DNA from: Planctomycetaceae bacterium
GTDB taxonomy: Bacteria; Planctomycetota; Planctomycetia; Pirellulales; Pirellulaceae
Reading direction: 5' to 3'
DNA: 64,000 nucleotides
NCBI GenBank assembly: GCA_007694185.1
Contig: RECD01000135.1
Coordinates: 124,001 to 188,000, forward strand
A program made the translations under genes and the position numbers. Of this stretch, positions 53,462 through 63,000 are shown in pieces. Numbering within the stretch: position 1 is the stretch's first letter; each line of letters begins with the position of its first letter. The notes under the pieces are model-generated. The model ran no database searches and had not been told where the DNA came from. It was given only the letters and a program-made list of their open reading frames with translations.

Positions 53462-56400
53462 GCCTGATCCGATTTTCGCTGCACAACCGATTTACCGTCC
53501 TCGCCGGCGCCCTCGCGCTCTGCCTGCTCGGGGCGACCGTCATCCCCCGAATCACGATCGACATCCTGCCGGACTTCAACGAACCGGTCGTGGTCAGCTT
53601 CTTTTCCTACCCCGGCCTGCCGACGCTCGACATGGAGATGTCCGTCACCTCGCGGGTCGAGCGGGCCCTCACGTTGGCGGGCAAGATCGAACACCAGGAA
53701 TCCCGTACCGTCCCCGGGGCTGCCGTCATCAAGGTCTTCTTCCAACCCGGCGCCGATCCCAGCTCCGCGATGAACGACATCGTCAACCTGGAAGCCAGCG
53801 ACATGTTTCACCTGCCACCGGGGATCGAGTGGCCGTTCACCCTGCGGAGCGAACCGGCGAACCAGCCAGTCGTTTTGGCGGCGATTTCTGGCGAGGGGAT
53901 GACCGAATCCCAACTCTACCAAATCGGCTACTACGCCGTCCGAAACAAGTTGGGAGGACTCAAAGGGGTCCAAATCCCTCACCCTTTTGGCGGCAAGTTC
54001 CGCCAAATGATGATCTACGTCGACCCGTCCAAACTCCAAGCCTTTCACCTCAGCCCCACGGATGTCGTCGAGGCGCTCCAGCGATCCAATTTGGTCCTCG
54101 CCTCCGGTACCGCCAAAATCGCCGGGACCGATTACCAGATCCACTCGCGGAACACCTTGCCCGACACGGAACAGCTCGGCGAAATCCCGATCACCATTCG
54201 CGACGGACAACCGATCTTCATCCGCGATGTGGCGGAGGTCGTGGATGATGCGGCGATCCAATACAACATCGTGCGGGTCAACGGCAGCCGCAGCGTCTAT
54301 TGTCCCCTGCTCCGAGAACCCGGCGAGAACACGATCGCCGTCGTCGACCGGATCTACGAAGGGATCGGTCGCGAAATCCCCCGGATGAAGGAGCGGGGCG
54401 AGATCCCGGAAGAGACCGAAGTGACCCTCGTCTCGGATCAATCCCAATACATCCGGGACGCGATGCGCAACCTCGTGAACCAGGTCGGCTTGGGGGCCCT
54501 CCTGGTGGCGATCGTCGTCGCCTCCTTCCTCCGACGGTTGCTGCCGACCGTGGTGATCGTCGCCACCATCCTGCTGGCGATCCTGATCGGTGGGCTCGGC
54601 TTCGCCTTCACCGGCCAAACGATCAACGTGATGACGCTGGGCGGCATCGCCTTGGCGATCGGGACCGTCGTCGATGCCGGGATCGTGGTGGTCGAAAACA
54701 TCATCCGTCATCAACGGATGGGGAAACCGGCGATGGAAGCCGCACTCGACGGCACCACCGAGGTCTCCGGCGCCATCCTGGCCGGCACCCTCACCACGCT
54801 CGCCGTCTTCCTGCCCGCCGTCTTCCTCACCGGCATGATCCAGTACCTGTTCACCCCCTTGTCCCTGGCCGCGACCTTCACGATCGGTGCCTCCTACGTG
54901 CTGGCGTTGACCGTCGTCCCCGCGTTCTGCGCGACGTTTCTGCGTCCCGAGACCCCCACATCCGCAACCCCATCGCCCCCGGTCCCGTCCGGCGACGAGG
55001 CTCAGCCCACCTCCCCGGCACCTACCCCTCCCACCAAACGCCGCGGCCCGGGTCCCTATCGCCGCATTTTGTTGACTGTGCTGCGTTTCCCCTTGCCAGC
55101 CGCCGTGGCGATCGTGCTGCTCACCGCCACCTCCGCATTGCTGTGGCCCTGGGTCGGGACGGAACTCTTCCCAGACGTCGACGCCGGCACCTTCGAGATC
55201 CGCCTCAAGACCCTGCCGGGTACCGAACTGGAACAGACCGAGGCGTTGGTCGAACGGCTCGAAGCGACCATCGCCGAGGTGATCCCGCCGGCGGAAATCG
55301 ACGCGATCATCGCGAACATCGGCCTACCCGTCGGCAAAGGGGCCGGCTTTTCGACGATCCTCAGCTCCAACTCGGGACCGGACACCGCCTACCTGATCGT
55401 GAACCTGAAGGCCAACGGCCGCCGGACCAGCACCCGCGATTACATCGATCGCCTCAGGCAGCGGCTGGCCCAGGACTACCCGATGGAACAATTCCTGTTC
55501 GTTTCCGGGGGGATCGTGAACCTGGCACTCAACAAAGGTGTCCCCACCCCGATCGACATCCAAGTATCGGCAGGCAGTCTCGAAAAGTGCCGCGCCGCAG
55601 CCGAGCGGATTGTCGAGGCCGTTCGCCCGATCCCCGGCGCCGCCGATGTGCAGATCGCCCAATCGTTGGAGTACCCCCAATTCGACGTCGAAGTCGATCG
55701 CACCCGCGCGAAATTCCTCGGCCTGGACCAAGAGGAGATCGCCAAGACGATCCTGACCGCGCTGGGATCGAGCGTCGGCTACTCGCCGACGATCTGGATC
55801 GATCCCAAGTCGGGGATCGACTTCTTCATGGGGGTTCAATACCGCTCGAATGACTTCCGATCGCTCGATGACGTTCGCAACATCCCGCTGTCGCTAACCA
55901 CCGCGAACGGCCCGGTGACGATCCCGCTGGCCAACGTCGCCAGCGTCAAACGCAAGACGATCCCGGCGGAAATCGCCCGCTACGACATCGCTCGCGTGAA
56001 CGACGTTTACGTGAATGTTCACGGCCGCGATCTCGGCTCGGTCGCCCGTGACGTGGAACGGACCATCGACGCGATGGAGTTCGAAAGCGGGACCACCATC
56101 ACGCTCCGCGGACCGGTCGCGACGATGCGCTCCGGCATGCAACTGCTGGGCGTCGGCTTGCTGGTCGCCACGCTCCTGGTCTACCTGGTTCTGATGGCCC
56201 AATTCCGCTCGTTCATCGATCCCCTGATCATCATGCTCGCCGTCCCCTTGGGACTCGGCGGGGTCATCGCCGTCCTCGCGCTGACCAACACCTACCTGAA
56301 TATCCAATCGCTGATGGGAACGCTGATGATGATCGGCGTCGTCGTGAACAACTCGATCTTGCTGGTCGAATTCGCGAATCGCCGTCGTGAAGCTGGTGCC

Positions 56401-56640
56401 GCCCCCACCGATGCGATCTTGGAAGCTGCCGAAGTTCGCCTCCGCCCGATCCTGATGACGTCGCTGACCCTGGTCGCCTCGATGCTCCCCCTGTCCTTTC
56501 CGCTCTTCCCCGGAAACGAGGCGATGATCCCGCTAGCCCGCGCGCTGCTCGGTGGCCTGATCGTTTCGACGATGTTGACGCTGTTGTTGGTCCCCTGCGT
56601 TTATTCGCTGATCCACAACCGCCCCGCCTCCATCCGGTAG
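53458..56640 (+). CDS. RND-family inner-membrane efflux pump (AcrB/CusA type)
   Basis: Proton-driven resistance-nodulation-division pump of 1060 residues with about 12 helices: one at 13-30, a cluster near 340-490, one near 545, and a cluster near 890-1050. Two large exported loops (about 35-335 and 560-885) form porter and docking domains. The TM4 proton-relay motif reads GTVVDAGIVVVENI, that is D-A where multidrug AcrB has D-D, a pattern shared with heavy-metal exporters of the CusA/CzcA class. No methionine metal-relay could be confirmed, so the substrate is open. It is coupled to the adaptor by a four-base overlap. Its 3' end overlaps the convergent ABC ATPase gene by 40 bases. Confidence 0.9.
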   Translation: MSLIRFSLHNRFTVLAGALALCLLGATVIPRITIDILPDFNEPVVVSFFSYPGLPTLDMEMSVTSRVERALTLAGKIEHQESRTVPGAAVIKVFFQPGADPSSAMNDIVNLEASDMFHLPPGIEWPFTLRSEPANQPVVLAAISGEGMTESQLYQIGYYAVRNKLGGLKGVQIPHPFGGKFRQMMIYVDPSKLQAFHLSPTDVVEALQRSNLVLASGTAKIAGTDYQIHSRNTLPDTEQLGEIPITIRDGQPIFIRDVAEVVDDAAIQYNIVRVNGSRSVYCPLLREPGENTIAVVDRIYEGIGREIPRMKERGEIPEETEVTLVSDQSQYIRDAMRNLVNQVGLGALLVAIVVASFLRRLLPTVVIVATILLAILIGGLGFAFTGQTINVMTLGGIALAIGTVVDAGIVVVENIIRHQRMGKPAMEAALDGTTEVSGAILAGTLTTLAVFLPAVFLTGMIQYLFTPLSLAATFTIGASYVLALTVVPAFCATFLRPETPTSATPSPPVPSGDEAQPTSPAPTPPTKRRGPGPYRRILLTVLRFPLPAAVAIVLLTATSALLWPWVGTELFPDVDAGTFEIRLKTLPGTELEQTEALVERLEATIAEVIPPAEIDAIIANIGLPVGKGAGFSTILSSNSGPDTAYLIVNLKANGRRTSTRDYIDRLRQRLAQDYPMEQFLFVSGGIVNLALNKGVPTPIDIQVSAGSLEKCRAAAERIVEAVRPIPGAADVQIAQSLEYPQFDVEVDRTRAKFLGLDQEEIAKTILTALGSSVGYSPTIWIDPKSGIDFFMGVQYRSNDFRSLDDVRNIPLSLTTANGPVTIPLANVASVKRKTIPAEIARYDIARVNDVYVNVHGRDLGSVARDVERTIDAMEFESGTTITLRGPVATMRSGMQLLGVGLLVATLLVYLVLMAQFRSFIDPLIIMLAVPLGLGGVIAVLALTNTYLNIQSLMGTLMMIGVVVNNSILLVEFANRRREAGAAPTDAILEAAEVRLRPILMTSLTLVASMLPLSFPLFPGNEAMIPLARALLGGLIVSTMLTLLLVPCVYSLIHNRPASIR

Positions 56641-57311
56641 ACGCGATCGGCGCCAAACAGTTGCGGCGGCTCGTGGGTAATGACCAGCACCCCCGCACCC
56701 CCTTGGCACGCCGCCCGCAACCGTCGTATCACCTGCTCGGCACTCTCCCGATCGAGGTTGGCCGTCGGCTCGTCCGCCAAAACCAAGGACGGCCGATGGA
56801 CGAGCCCCCGCGCGACCAACAACCGACGCCGCTCCCCAGCACTCATTCGCCCCGGCAACTGACCTGCCCGCCCCGCCAACCCGATCTGCTCCAACAACTC
56901 GGTCGCCACCCCCCGCCCGCCACGGCCGCGATAACCGATCGCCACGTTGTCGGCGGCGTCGAGGTAGGGCAGCAGCTCGAACGTCGGCAAGATCAACCCG
57001 ATCACGCTCGCTCGCAACGCCGCCCGCCGATCGGCGGATATCGCGTAGGGGTCCTCGCCGCAAACCCGGACCGATCCCGAATCGGGACGCAACATCCCGC
57101 CGGCCATCATCATCAACGTCGTCTTGCCACTGCCACTCGGCCCACCAAGAACGACCAACTCTCCCGGCTCAACGCTCAGACCGACCCCGTCGACGACCCT
57201 CACGTCGACGCCACCAATCGAAAAGGAACGCACCAGGTCGTGGCAATCGAGCAAAGCGGACTCCCGCGACGGCGAGCCCGAGTTCTCCCGATCCGATCCC
57301 GCCGTTGCCAT
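56601..57311 (-). CDS. ABC transporter ATP-binding protein (LolD/MacB type)
   Basis: Cytoplasmic ATPase of an ABC transporter, 236 residues. Walker A is GGPSGSGKTTLMMM near 53, the signature is RMSAGERRRLLVARGL near 155 (MSAGE in place of LSGGQ) and Walker B is LVLADEPTANLD near 175, with the switch His in ITHEPPQ near 210. The short size and the partner FtsX-type permease match the LolCDE/MacB/FtsE class that moves lipoproteins or acts mechanically on the envelope. ATG 57311 lies five bases after the permease stop, with GGGAGTGA upstream; the 69-codon longer frame runs under the permease gene and is rejected. Confidence 0.88.
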   Translation of the reverse strand: MATAGSDRENSGSPSRESALLDCHDLVRSFSIGGVDVRVVDGVGLSVEPGELVVLGGPSGSGKTTLMMMAGGMLRPDSGSVRVCGEDPYAISADRRAALRASVIGLILPTFELLPYLDAADNVAIGYRGRGGRGVATELLEQIGLAGRAGQLPGRMSAGERRRLLVARGLVHRPSLVLADEPTANLDRESAEQVIRRLRAACQGGAGVLVITHEPPQLFGADRVYRMEAGRLWISE

Positions 57312-57316
57312 CCGAA

Positions 57317-58474
57317 TCACTCCCCCCTGAGCGTCGTGGACGGGTCGGTCCGCGCGGCGATGATCGCAGGCACCCACGCGCCGCAAGCGGCGATCACCCC
57401 GCCGACCAAACCGCCAAGGAGGATTTCCGACCCATGAACGCCCGCCCCCGCCGCCATGCCGGCACCTGAGCCGACCAGCCGCTCGCCGATCATCACCACC
57501 AACCCCCAACCGATCCACACGCCACCGATCCCGCCGACGACGCCCAACACCGCCGCCCGCCAGGTGATGATCGCCCCGATCCGCGCCGCACTCATCCCGA
57601 CGGCAACGAACAGCCCGATCTCCGCGCGGCGCTGCCGACCGTTGATGAACGCCAACCCCGACACCGCCAAAGCCGCCAACAACACCAGCGCCGGCGCGGC
57701 GACCGTCGCCACCCGCTCCGCCAAAATCCGTTGCCGGCGCCGCGCATCGGCCAACCGATCCTGTCGGATGATCTGTGTCCCCGGCAACAAAGGCTCCAAT
57801 ACCGACCGAACCCAGGCTTCGGGATCCTCCACCTCCTCACCACACTCGCATTCCAATGCCCGGATCTCATTGAGCTGACCCGGCATCCCCAACAATCGCT
57901 GGACCGCGACCAAGCTCCCATAAACCCGGATGTCATCCACACTGCCGGTTCGCGACAACACCCGCTTGATACCGAACTCGTGCCCCAACAACGACACCCG
58001 ATCCCCCTCAACCAGCCCCCGCTTCTCCGCCGCGATCGCCCCCAAAGTCAGTTCGTCATCTTGGTCCTCAAAGCCACCAAAGACGGGCTTCAACACCTCG
58101 CCCCGCGCGAACAACTCCTGGCCAATCCCCGTCAGGATCGCTTCGCCTTCACCCCACGGCACCGTCCGCTGCAACATCGGCACCAACCGATTGGCGACGT
58201 CTTGCTCATGTACCGTCTGCAACAACCCCTCCTCGATGACACCATCGGCGTACCCCTTCATCCAGTAAGCTTCCAGATCCGCCTCAGCGGGCAAAATCCG
58301 CAGATTCAATCCGATGTCTCGCTGGATGATCCGGGTCCGATCCGCCGCCAAATCGGCGATCCGCAAAAACAACAGCACGGTCGCGACCGCAACCGCGACC
58401 ACACCCGCCATGGCGATCGAAGTGACCCAGCGATGACGGATCTCGGCAACGACGATCGATCGGATTGATGTCAC
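57317..58474 (-). CDS. FtsX/MacB-like ABC transporter permease
   Basis: Inner-membrane permease of 385 residues with the four-helix FtsX layout: one helix near 17-36 (SIAMAGVVAVAVATVLLFL), a large exported domain to about 255, then three helices near 265, 305 and 350. The C-terminal end PAIIAARTDPSTTLRGE is typical of this class. The exported domain has a CEC pair (ALECECGEEVEDPE). The start is GTG 58474, which overlaps the previous gene's TGA by four bases and has GGCGGA upstream; the open frame beyond it is a shadow of the upstream gene. With the ATPase it forms a probable mechanotransmission or lipoprotein-export ABC system. Confidence 0.85.
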   Translation of the reverse strand: MTSIRSIVVAEIRHRWVTSIAMAGVVAVAVATVLLFLRIADLAADRTRIIQRDIGLNLRILPAEADLEAYWMKGYADGVIEEGLLQTVHEQDVANRLVPMLQRTVPWGEGEAILTGIGQELFARGEVLKPVFGGFEDQDDELTLGAIAAEKRGLVEGDRVSLLGHEFGIKRVLSRTGSVDDIRVYGSLVAVQRLLGMPGQLNEIRALECECGEEVEDPEAWVRSVLEPLLPGTQIIRQDRLADARRRQRILAERVATVAAPALVLLAALAVSGLAFINGRQRRAEIGLFVAVGMSAARIGAIITWRAAVLGVVGGIGGVWIGWGLVVMIGERLVGSGAGMAAGAGVHGSEILLGGLVGGVIAACGAWVPAIIAARTDPSTTLRGE

Positions 58475-60030
58475 GATTCCGCCCGCCTGCCGACCCAACG
58501 GGCAACCAACCCCGTGACCAAAACCACAGCCACCAGCGCTCCGCCGACCGACAACCTGATCGGCGTGGCCCAACTCCCGACCAACCGCGAAGCCTCACCA
58601 CCCGAATCAGGACGGACGCGTTTCAATTCCTCCGGAGTCCCTTCTCCACTCGGCATCGCTTTCATCCCGCCGCGATCGACCATCTCCCCTGCCGATTCGC
58701 CACTCGCGGTGACGCTCCCACGACCCGATTCCGAACCCCCATCCCCCGTCGCTGCAAGCGTCCCCGGCTCGGCTTGCTCATCAAAGTCCCAGCCATCTCC
58801 TTGAATCACCCGCGCCTTCACCGGAGAGAGCGGCCCCGGTGCGACTTCCCCTTGTCCCGTTCCGTCAGGCTCCGTTCTCTCAGCCCCGACGATCGTCGGA
58901 GCCCCCCCGGCCGCTGCCGATTCAGCCCCATAGGCCCGCAATTCCGACTCGCCGTATCCGAGCAACCAACGCTCGATCGCGCCGGCCGCCGTCCCCGCAG
59001 GTCGTTCCGAGGTCGCCGCATCGCGAGCAGCACGCTCCGCCGCATCACGCACCCCCTGCGACACGATCCGAATCATTTCCGCCCTCACCAACGGACTCTC
59101 CGGATCAAACCCGAGCGATGCCGCCGCCCGCTGCCGATCACCAGCCGTCCAACGATGCGGCAGGATCCGCTCCTCCACCCAGCGGCGGTCCGTCTCACAT
59201 TCACACGACTCGCCGACCAAAGCCAATTGTGCGAGCGTCTCATGGATTCCGATCGCGTCGCCGACCATCACCGGCCCCGCCAATCGCCCCCGCCCGTAAA
59301 CAACGGCCACCATCGGTTCCCGCGGTGAACCCGCCGCATCCGCCTTGGCCGGGTCGGCCGGGTCGCCGCCGAGCGACCATTCGAGCACGGGATCTCGCAA
59401 CCTTTGATCCAACCCGATCCGCTCCACCCGAACCGGGAAGGCGATCGGACGGGGCAACATCGGCTCGACCTTGCGGATCGCGGCACCCGCCTCCTGAGCG
59501 ATCGCCCAAGCCCGCTCATTCAGCTCTCGATCGGTCCCCTCAACGACGACCAAGTGGGCGAATGCCCCGATGCCCTCGCGGGCCATCCGCTCGCGGCCCG
59601 GCGAAAAAACCAGACGTACCAACTGCTCCAGATCGTCCGCCCCTGCCGCCGTTTCGGCTCCGCCACGACTTTTCCAAAGTCCCAACTCCAACGATCGCCC
59701 CTGCCGATCGACGAGAGTCGCGACTACCGACCGAGCCCGATTCATCTCCGGCGGCACTCGCGAACCCGCTTCTTGCCCCCCACCCCACTGCCATCGCAGG
59801 TTGGATCCACCGAGTTCCCGAGCGAGCGATTCCGCCCATCCTTCAGGCAACCGAAAACTTCCACCCGCCGGCGCGGCGTCATCGACCTCCGACAAAACCA
59901 ACGAATACTCCGCCCCCCGCAATTCAACGAAGCCGATGTCGCGGACCGTGTACCGACAAGCCCAGGCGATCCCGGTCGGCAACAGCCACAACCCGATCCA
60001 AGCGACCCAGAAAGACTTCCACCCACGCAT
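58471..60030 (-). CDS. Membrane-anchored exported protein of unknown function
   Basis: A 519-residue protein with signal peptide (FWVAWIGLWLLPTGIAWA) followed at once by CRYTVRDIGFVEL, and a C-terminal membrane helix (IRLSVGGALVAVVLVTGLVARW) ending in Arg residues. The bulk is therefore outside the cytoplasm with a single C-terminal anchor. Residues 30-340 alternate strands and helices and include a CECE pair (GESCECETDRRW). Residues 380-480 are low complexity (Gly, Ser, Glu, Pro). I recognise the type from planctomycetes beside ABC transporters but no function is known. It lies 25 bases after the propeller gene and overlaps the permease GTG by four bases. Probably a periplasmic partner of the ABC system. 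Confidence 0.72.
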   Translation of the reverse strand: MRGWKSFWVAWIGLWLLPTGIAWACRYTVRDIGFVELRGAEYSLVLSEVDDAAPAGGSFRLPEGWAESLARELGGSNLRWQWGGGQEAGSRVPPEMNRARSVVATLVDRQGRSLELGLWKSRGGAETAAGADDLEQLVRLVFSPGRERMAREGIGAFAHLVVVEGTDRELNERAWAIAQEAGAAIRKVEPMLPRPIAFPVRVERIGLDQRLRDPVLEWSLGGDPADPAKADAAGSPREPMVAVVYGRGRLAGPVMVGDAIGIHETLAQLALVGESCECETDRRWVEERILPHRWTAGDRQRAAASLGFDPESPLVRAEMIRIVSQGVRDAAERAARDAATSERPAGTAAGAIERWLLGYGESELRAYGAESAAAGGAPTIVGAERTEPDGTGQGEVAPGPLSPVKARVIQGDGWDFDEQAEPGTLAATGDGGSESGRGSVTASGESAGEMVDRGGMKAMPSGEGTPEELKRVRPDSGGEASRLVGSWATPIRLSVGGALVAVVLVTGLVARWVGRRAES

Positions 60031-60055
60031 GCCCGACTCCGCTGATTTCTCGGTC

Positions 60056-63000
60056 TCACCTGGCGACGCTGATCGGGGCGAATCCCATCGAGGTCTCGAT
60101 CCAGCCGCCACACGAACAGCCGCCACCACCTTCGGGCGACAACAACATGCCGAGCGCAGGAATGGTCGAGATCCAACAGTCGGGCCGCGCCCGATCCCAG
60201 CGTGTCGCTTCGCCGGAATCCCGATCCCAAATCGCCAATTCGCCTGCCCGCAAAAACAACGCGTCACGACTGGCGCTGTAGGTCCCACATTGATGCCCAC
60301 CGGGAAACGCCTCGGACAACACCGCGCCGCTGGCCAAGTCCAACGTCAACGGCCGCAAATAGATCTTCCCCTCGACGATCGCGGGGCGTGACAGGTGCTT
60401 GCCGTGGTGGTCAACCTCCCAGTCGAACTTGCCACGCCAAATCGGTTTGCCATCTGCCATGTCGAGCGCATAGACGCCGAACGCGCCGTCCTTGCTGGTG
60501 GTCAACACCAACTTGCCCTCTGCCGCAGCCAAATAAACGGCCGACTTGCCTTCCATCGGCCGAGCCGGCACGTCCCATAACTTCTCACCCGTCGCCGCGT
60601 CCAAGGCGACCAGGTGCATGTTCCCCCAAAACGCCTCGCCGCCGAGCCGCCGAGACTCACCCGCCCGCAAACCCTCATCCCGCGACACCAAAAAGAATAT
60701 CTTGCCGTCCGAGATCGTGATCGTCGGGTTGACGATCAACCCATCCTCAAACCGCCAAACCGGATCGCCGGTCTCCCGATAAGTCCCAAACAGGAAGTCG
60801 GAACAGAGCTTCTTGGCATGCTCACCGTCCTGCGAATCGTACCAATGCTCCGCCCCCCAAAACTCCGTAAACGTGTTCCCCTTGGCCACCCCGCTCCCGA
60901 TCACCCGATCATCCTCGTGAGCCAAAAATCCCCAATCCCAACTCCCCCGCCGCTCGTCCGGGATCTCCCGCTGCTCGACGACTTCGCCGGTCACCCCATC
61001 GATGACCAACAACCTGCCACGGGCGGCGACGTACAGCCGTTCGTCATCCGCACACCAATTCGCACAATCCCGCGGCACGTTGAACCGCAGCGCCTCGGGT
61101 AGCTCCAGCCCCCACAACACCGTCCCGTTGTAGGCGTCCAAACAGATGACCCGCCGCAACCCCTGCATGTACAACCGGCCGCCCGCCGCCAACGGCGCGG
61201 GCTTGCGATTCCCCCGATCCGATTGATATCGCGGCCCCGGCCGCCCCGCCCAAACGACCCGAAAATCCTCCTGCCGCTTGGCCCCCGACAAGGTCTCGCC
61301 CGCATAAGCCGCATTCGACCCGTCACCGTACATGTGCGTCCAAGGCGCCGAACCGTCAGGCGACGGCGCGACGAACCGCCACCCGCTACCGCCTTCGGCC
61401 CGCGTCATTCCCGCCGCCTGCAACGCGCCCACGTCCCACGCCGACTCGGTCAGCAAACCCGTCCCGCCCGGCTGCAACTTGGCCAACCAAACGCCCAAGG
61501 GAATCGCCCGCATCCCTTCCAAAACACTCGCGTCCGCGGCCGGATCAACGAACAGGAAGTCGGCCGTGCCATCCGGCAAACCGATGTCAGCCGCCTCATT
61601 AACCAACCGCACCGACACGGGGCGGCCATAAACCCCCACATCAAGCAGCCGCCGCCGAGCTGCCATTACCCGCCCGGGATCGCTGTCGACCAAAACCACG
61701 TCGACATCACCCGCCCGAGCAAGGGCCTCGGCGAATCGTCCCCCGTCCGCCGCCCCCCAGACCAACCCCAACCCACGCGGCTCCCGATGTCCGCTCGCCG
61801 CCAACGCCGCCCGTCCCCGCTCCAACAGATCCTCAGTCAACTCGCTGGCCGCCAACGGCGGGCGATTGAAATCGAAATGCCCGTCGCATTCGATCCAACC
61901 CGTCTCGAACTCCTCCCCACCCCGTTGGTGCAAAATCCGAAACTTCAACACCTCATGCGGCCGGATCGGCTCCAAAATCGCGACGTGTTCGGTCGTCGCC
62001 TCCCCATCCCCAACCGAACGCAATTCCGCGGCGCTCGTGGGATGTTCCTGAAGCTCGATCCGCGACGCTTGGGGCGTTTCGGTCCACCAGCGAATCCGGG
62101 CCTGCCGCGACCTTGGAAAATCGATGAACGGCCCCCGATCGATCTCGGACCGAATCGCCCCCTGATACTGCGACCGAGCGGACAACTCCAACTCCGTGGC
62201 CGGCCCCGGAAAACGGTCCGCCTTCTCAACCTGCCACTGACGAACCTCGGCCGCGGTCACCGCCCGGTCGTAAACGCGAACCTCATTCAATTGCCCTTCC
62301 GCAAAAAAATGCTCGTCATCGTCCTTGTAGGCCCCGACGTGATAGGGCGCCGCAGGGGGATATTGCAACTCTCCCCGCTGGTCACGCGAAACCGCGACCT
62401 GCTCCCCGTCCACATACAACTTCGCTTCCATCCCGTCGTAGGTGCCGACGACCAAATGCCAACTCCCCGGCCTGAACCGCGACCGGTCCGACATCACCCA
62501 AGTCAACCGGTCAGGCCCCTCAACACCGTTGACGGCAAACCCGAAGCGGTCATCGCGATAACCGAGGATCCAACCCTTTTCGAAGTCACCGTTGTCTTGC
62601 ATCGCACCGACGATCCCGCCCCACGGGATCGGCCGGTCGATCCGTACCCACGCCATCGCGGTCATCGCCCCGGTCGGTCGCAACACCGCCTTGAAATCAT
62701 CCGCGATCGCCGCTTCGGTAACGCCGTCCAACAACAACGCCTGCTCCGTCCCGGCTTGGACGATCTTCGCACCACGAGTCAACGGCGCGGGATTCCCCCG
62801 TTCCCCTCCCGCGACAAGCGTCCGCACTTCGTATCGGTCTCGCTTCGGCCCCACGCCGACCAACCGATCGGCGTGAAAGACCCAGCGGTCGAGCAAATGC
62901 TCGTCGTCATCCGCAACCGGTTCGGGTGCCGGTGCCAACTCGCCCCAAGCCGCCGGAGCCCCCGCGATCGATTCCTCCACCCCATGCGACTGCGGCTCAC

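Noticed and set aside
54300-55853. 517-codon plus-strand open frame inside the RND pump gene
   Set aside because: Frame-shifted shadow composed mainly of Arg, Asp, Pro and His; the main frame has all RND features.
58839-60281. 480-codon plus-strand open frame over the 519-residue exported protein gene
   Set aside because: Pro/Arg/Ser-rich shadow with no motif; the minus strand has a signal peptide, C-terminal anchor and coupled spacing.
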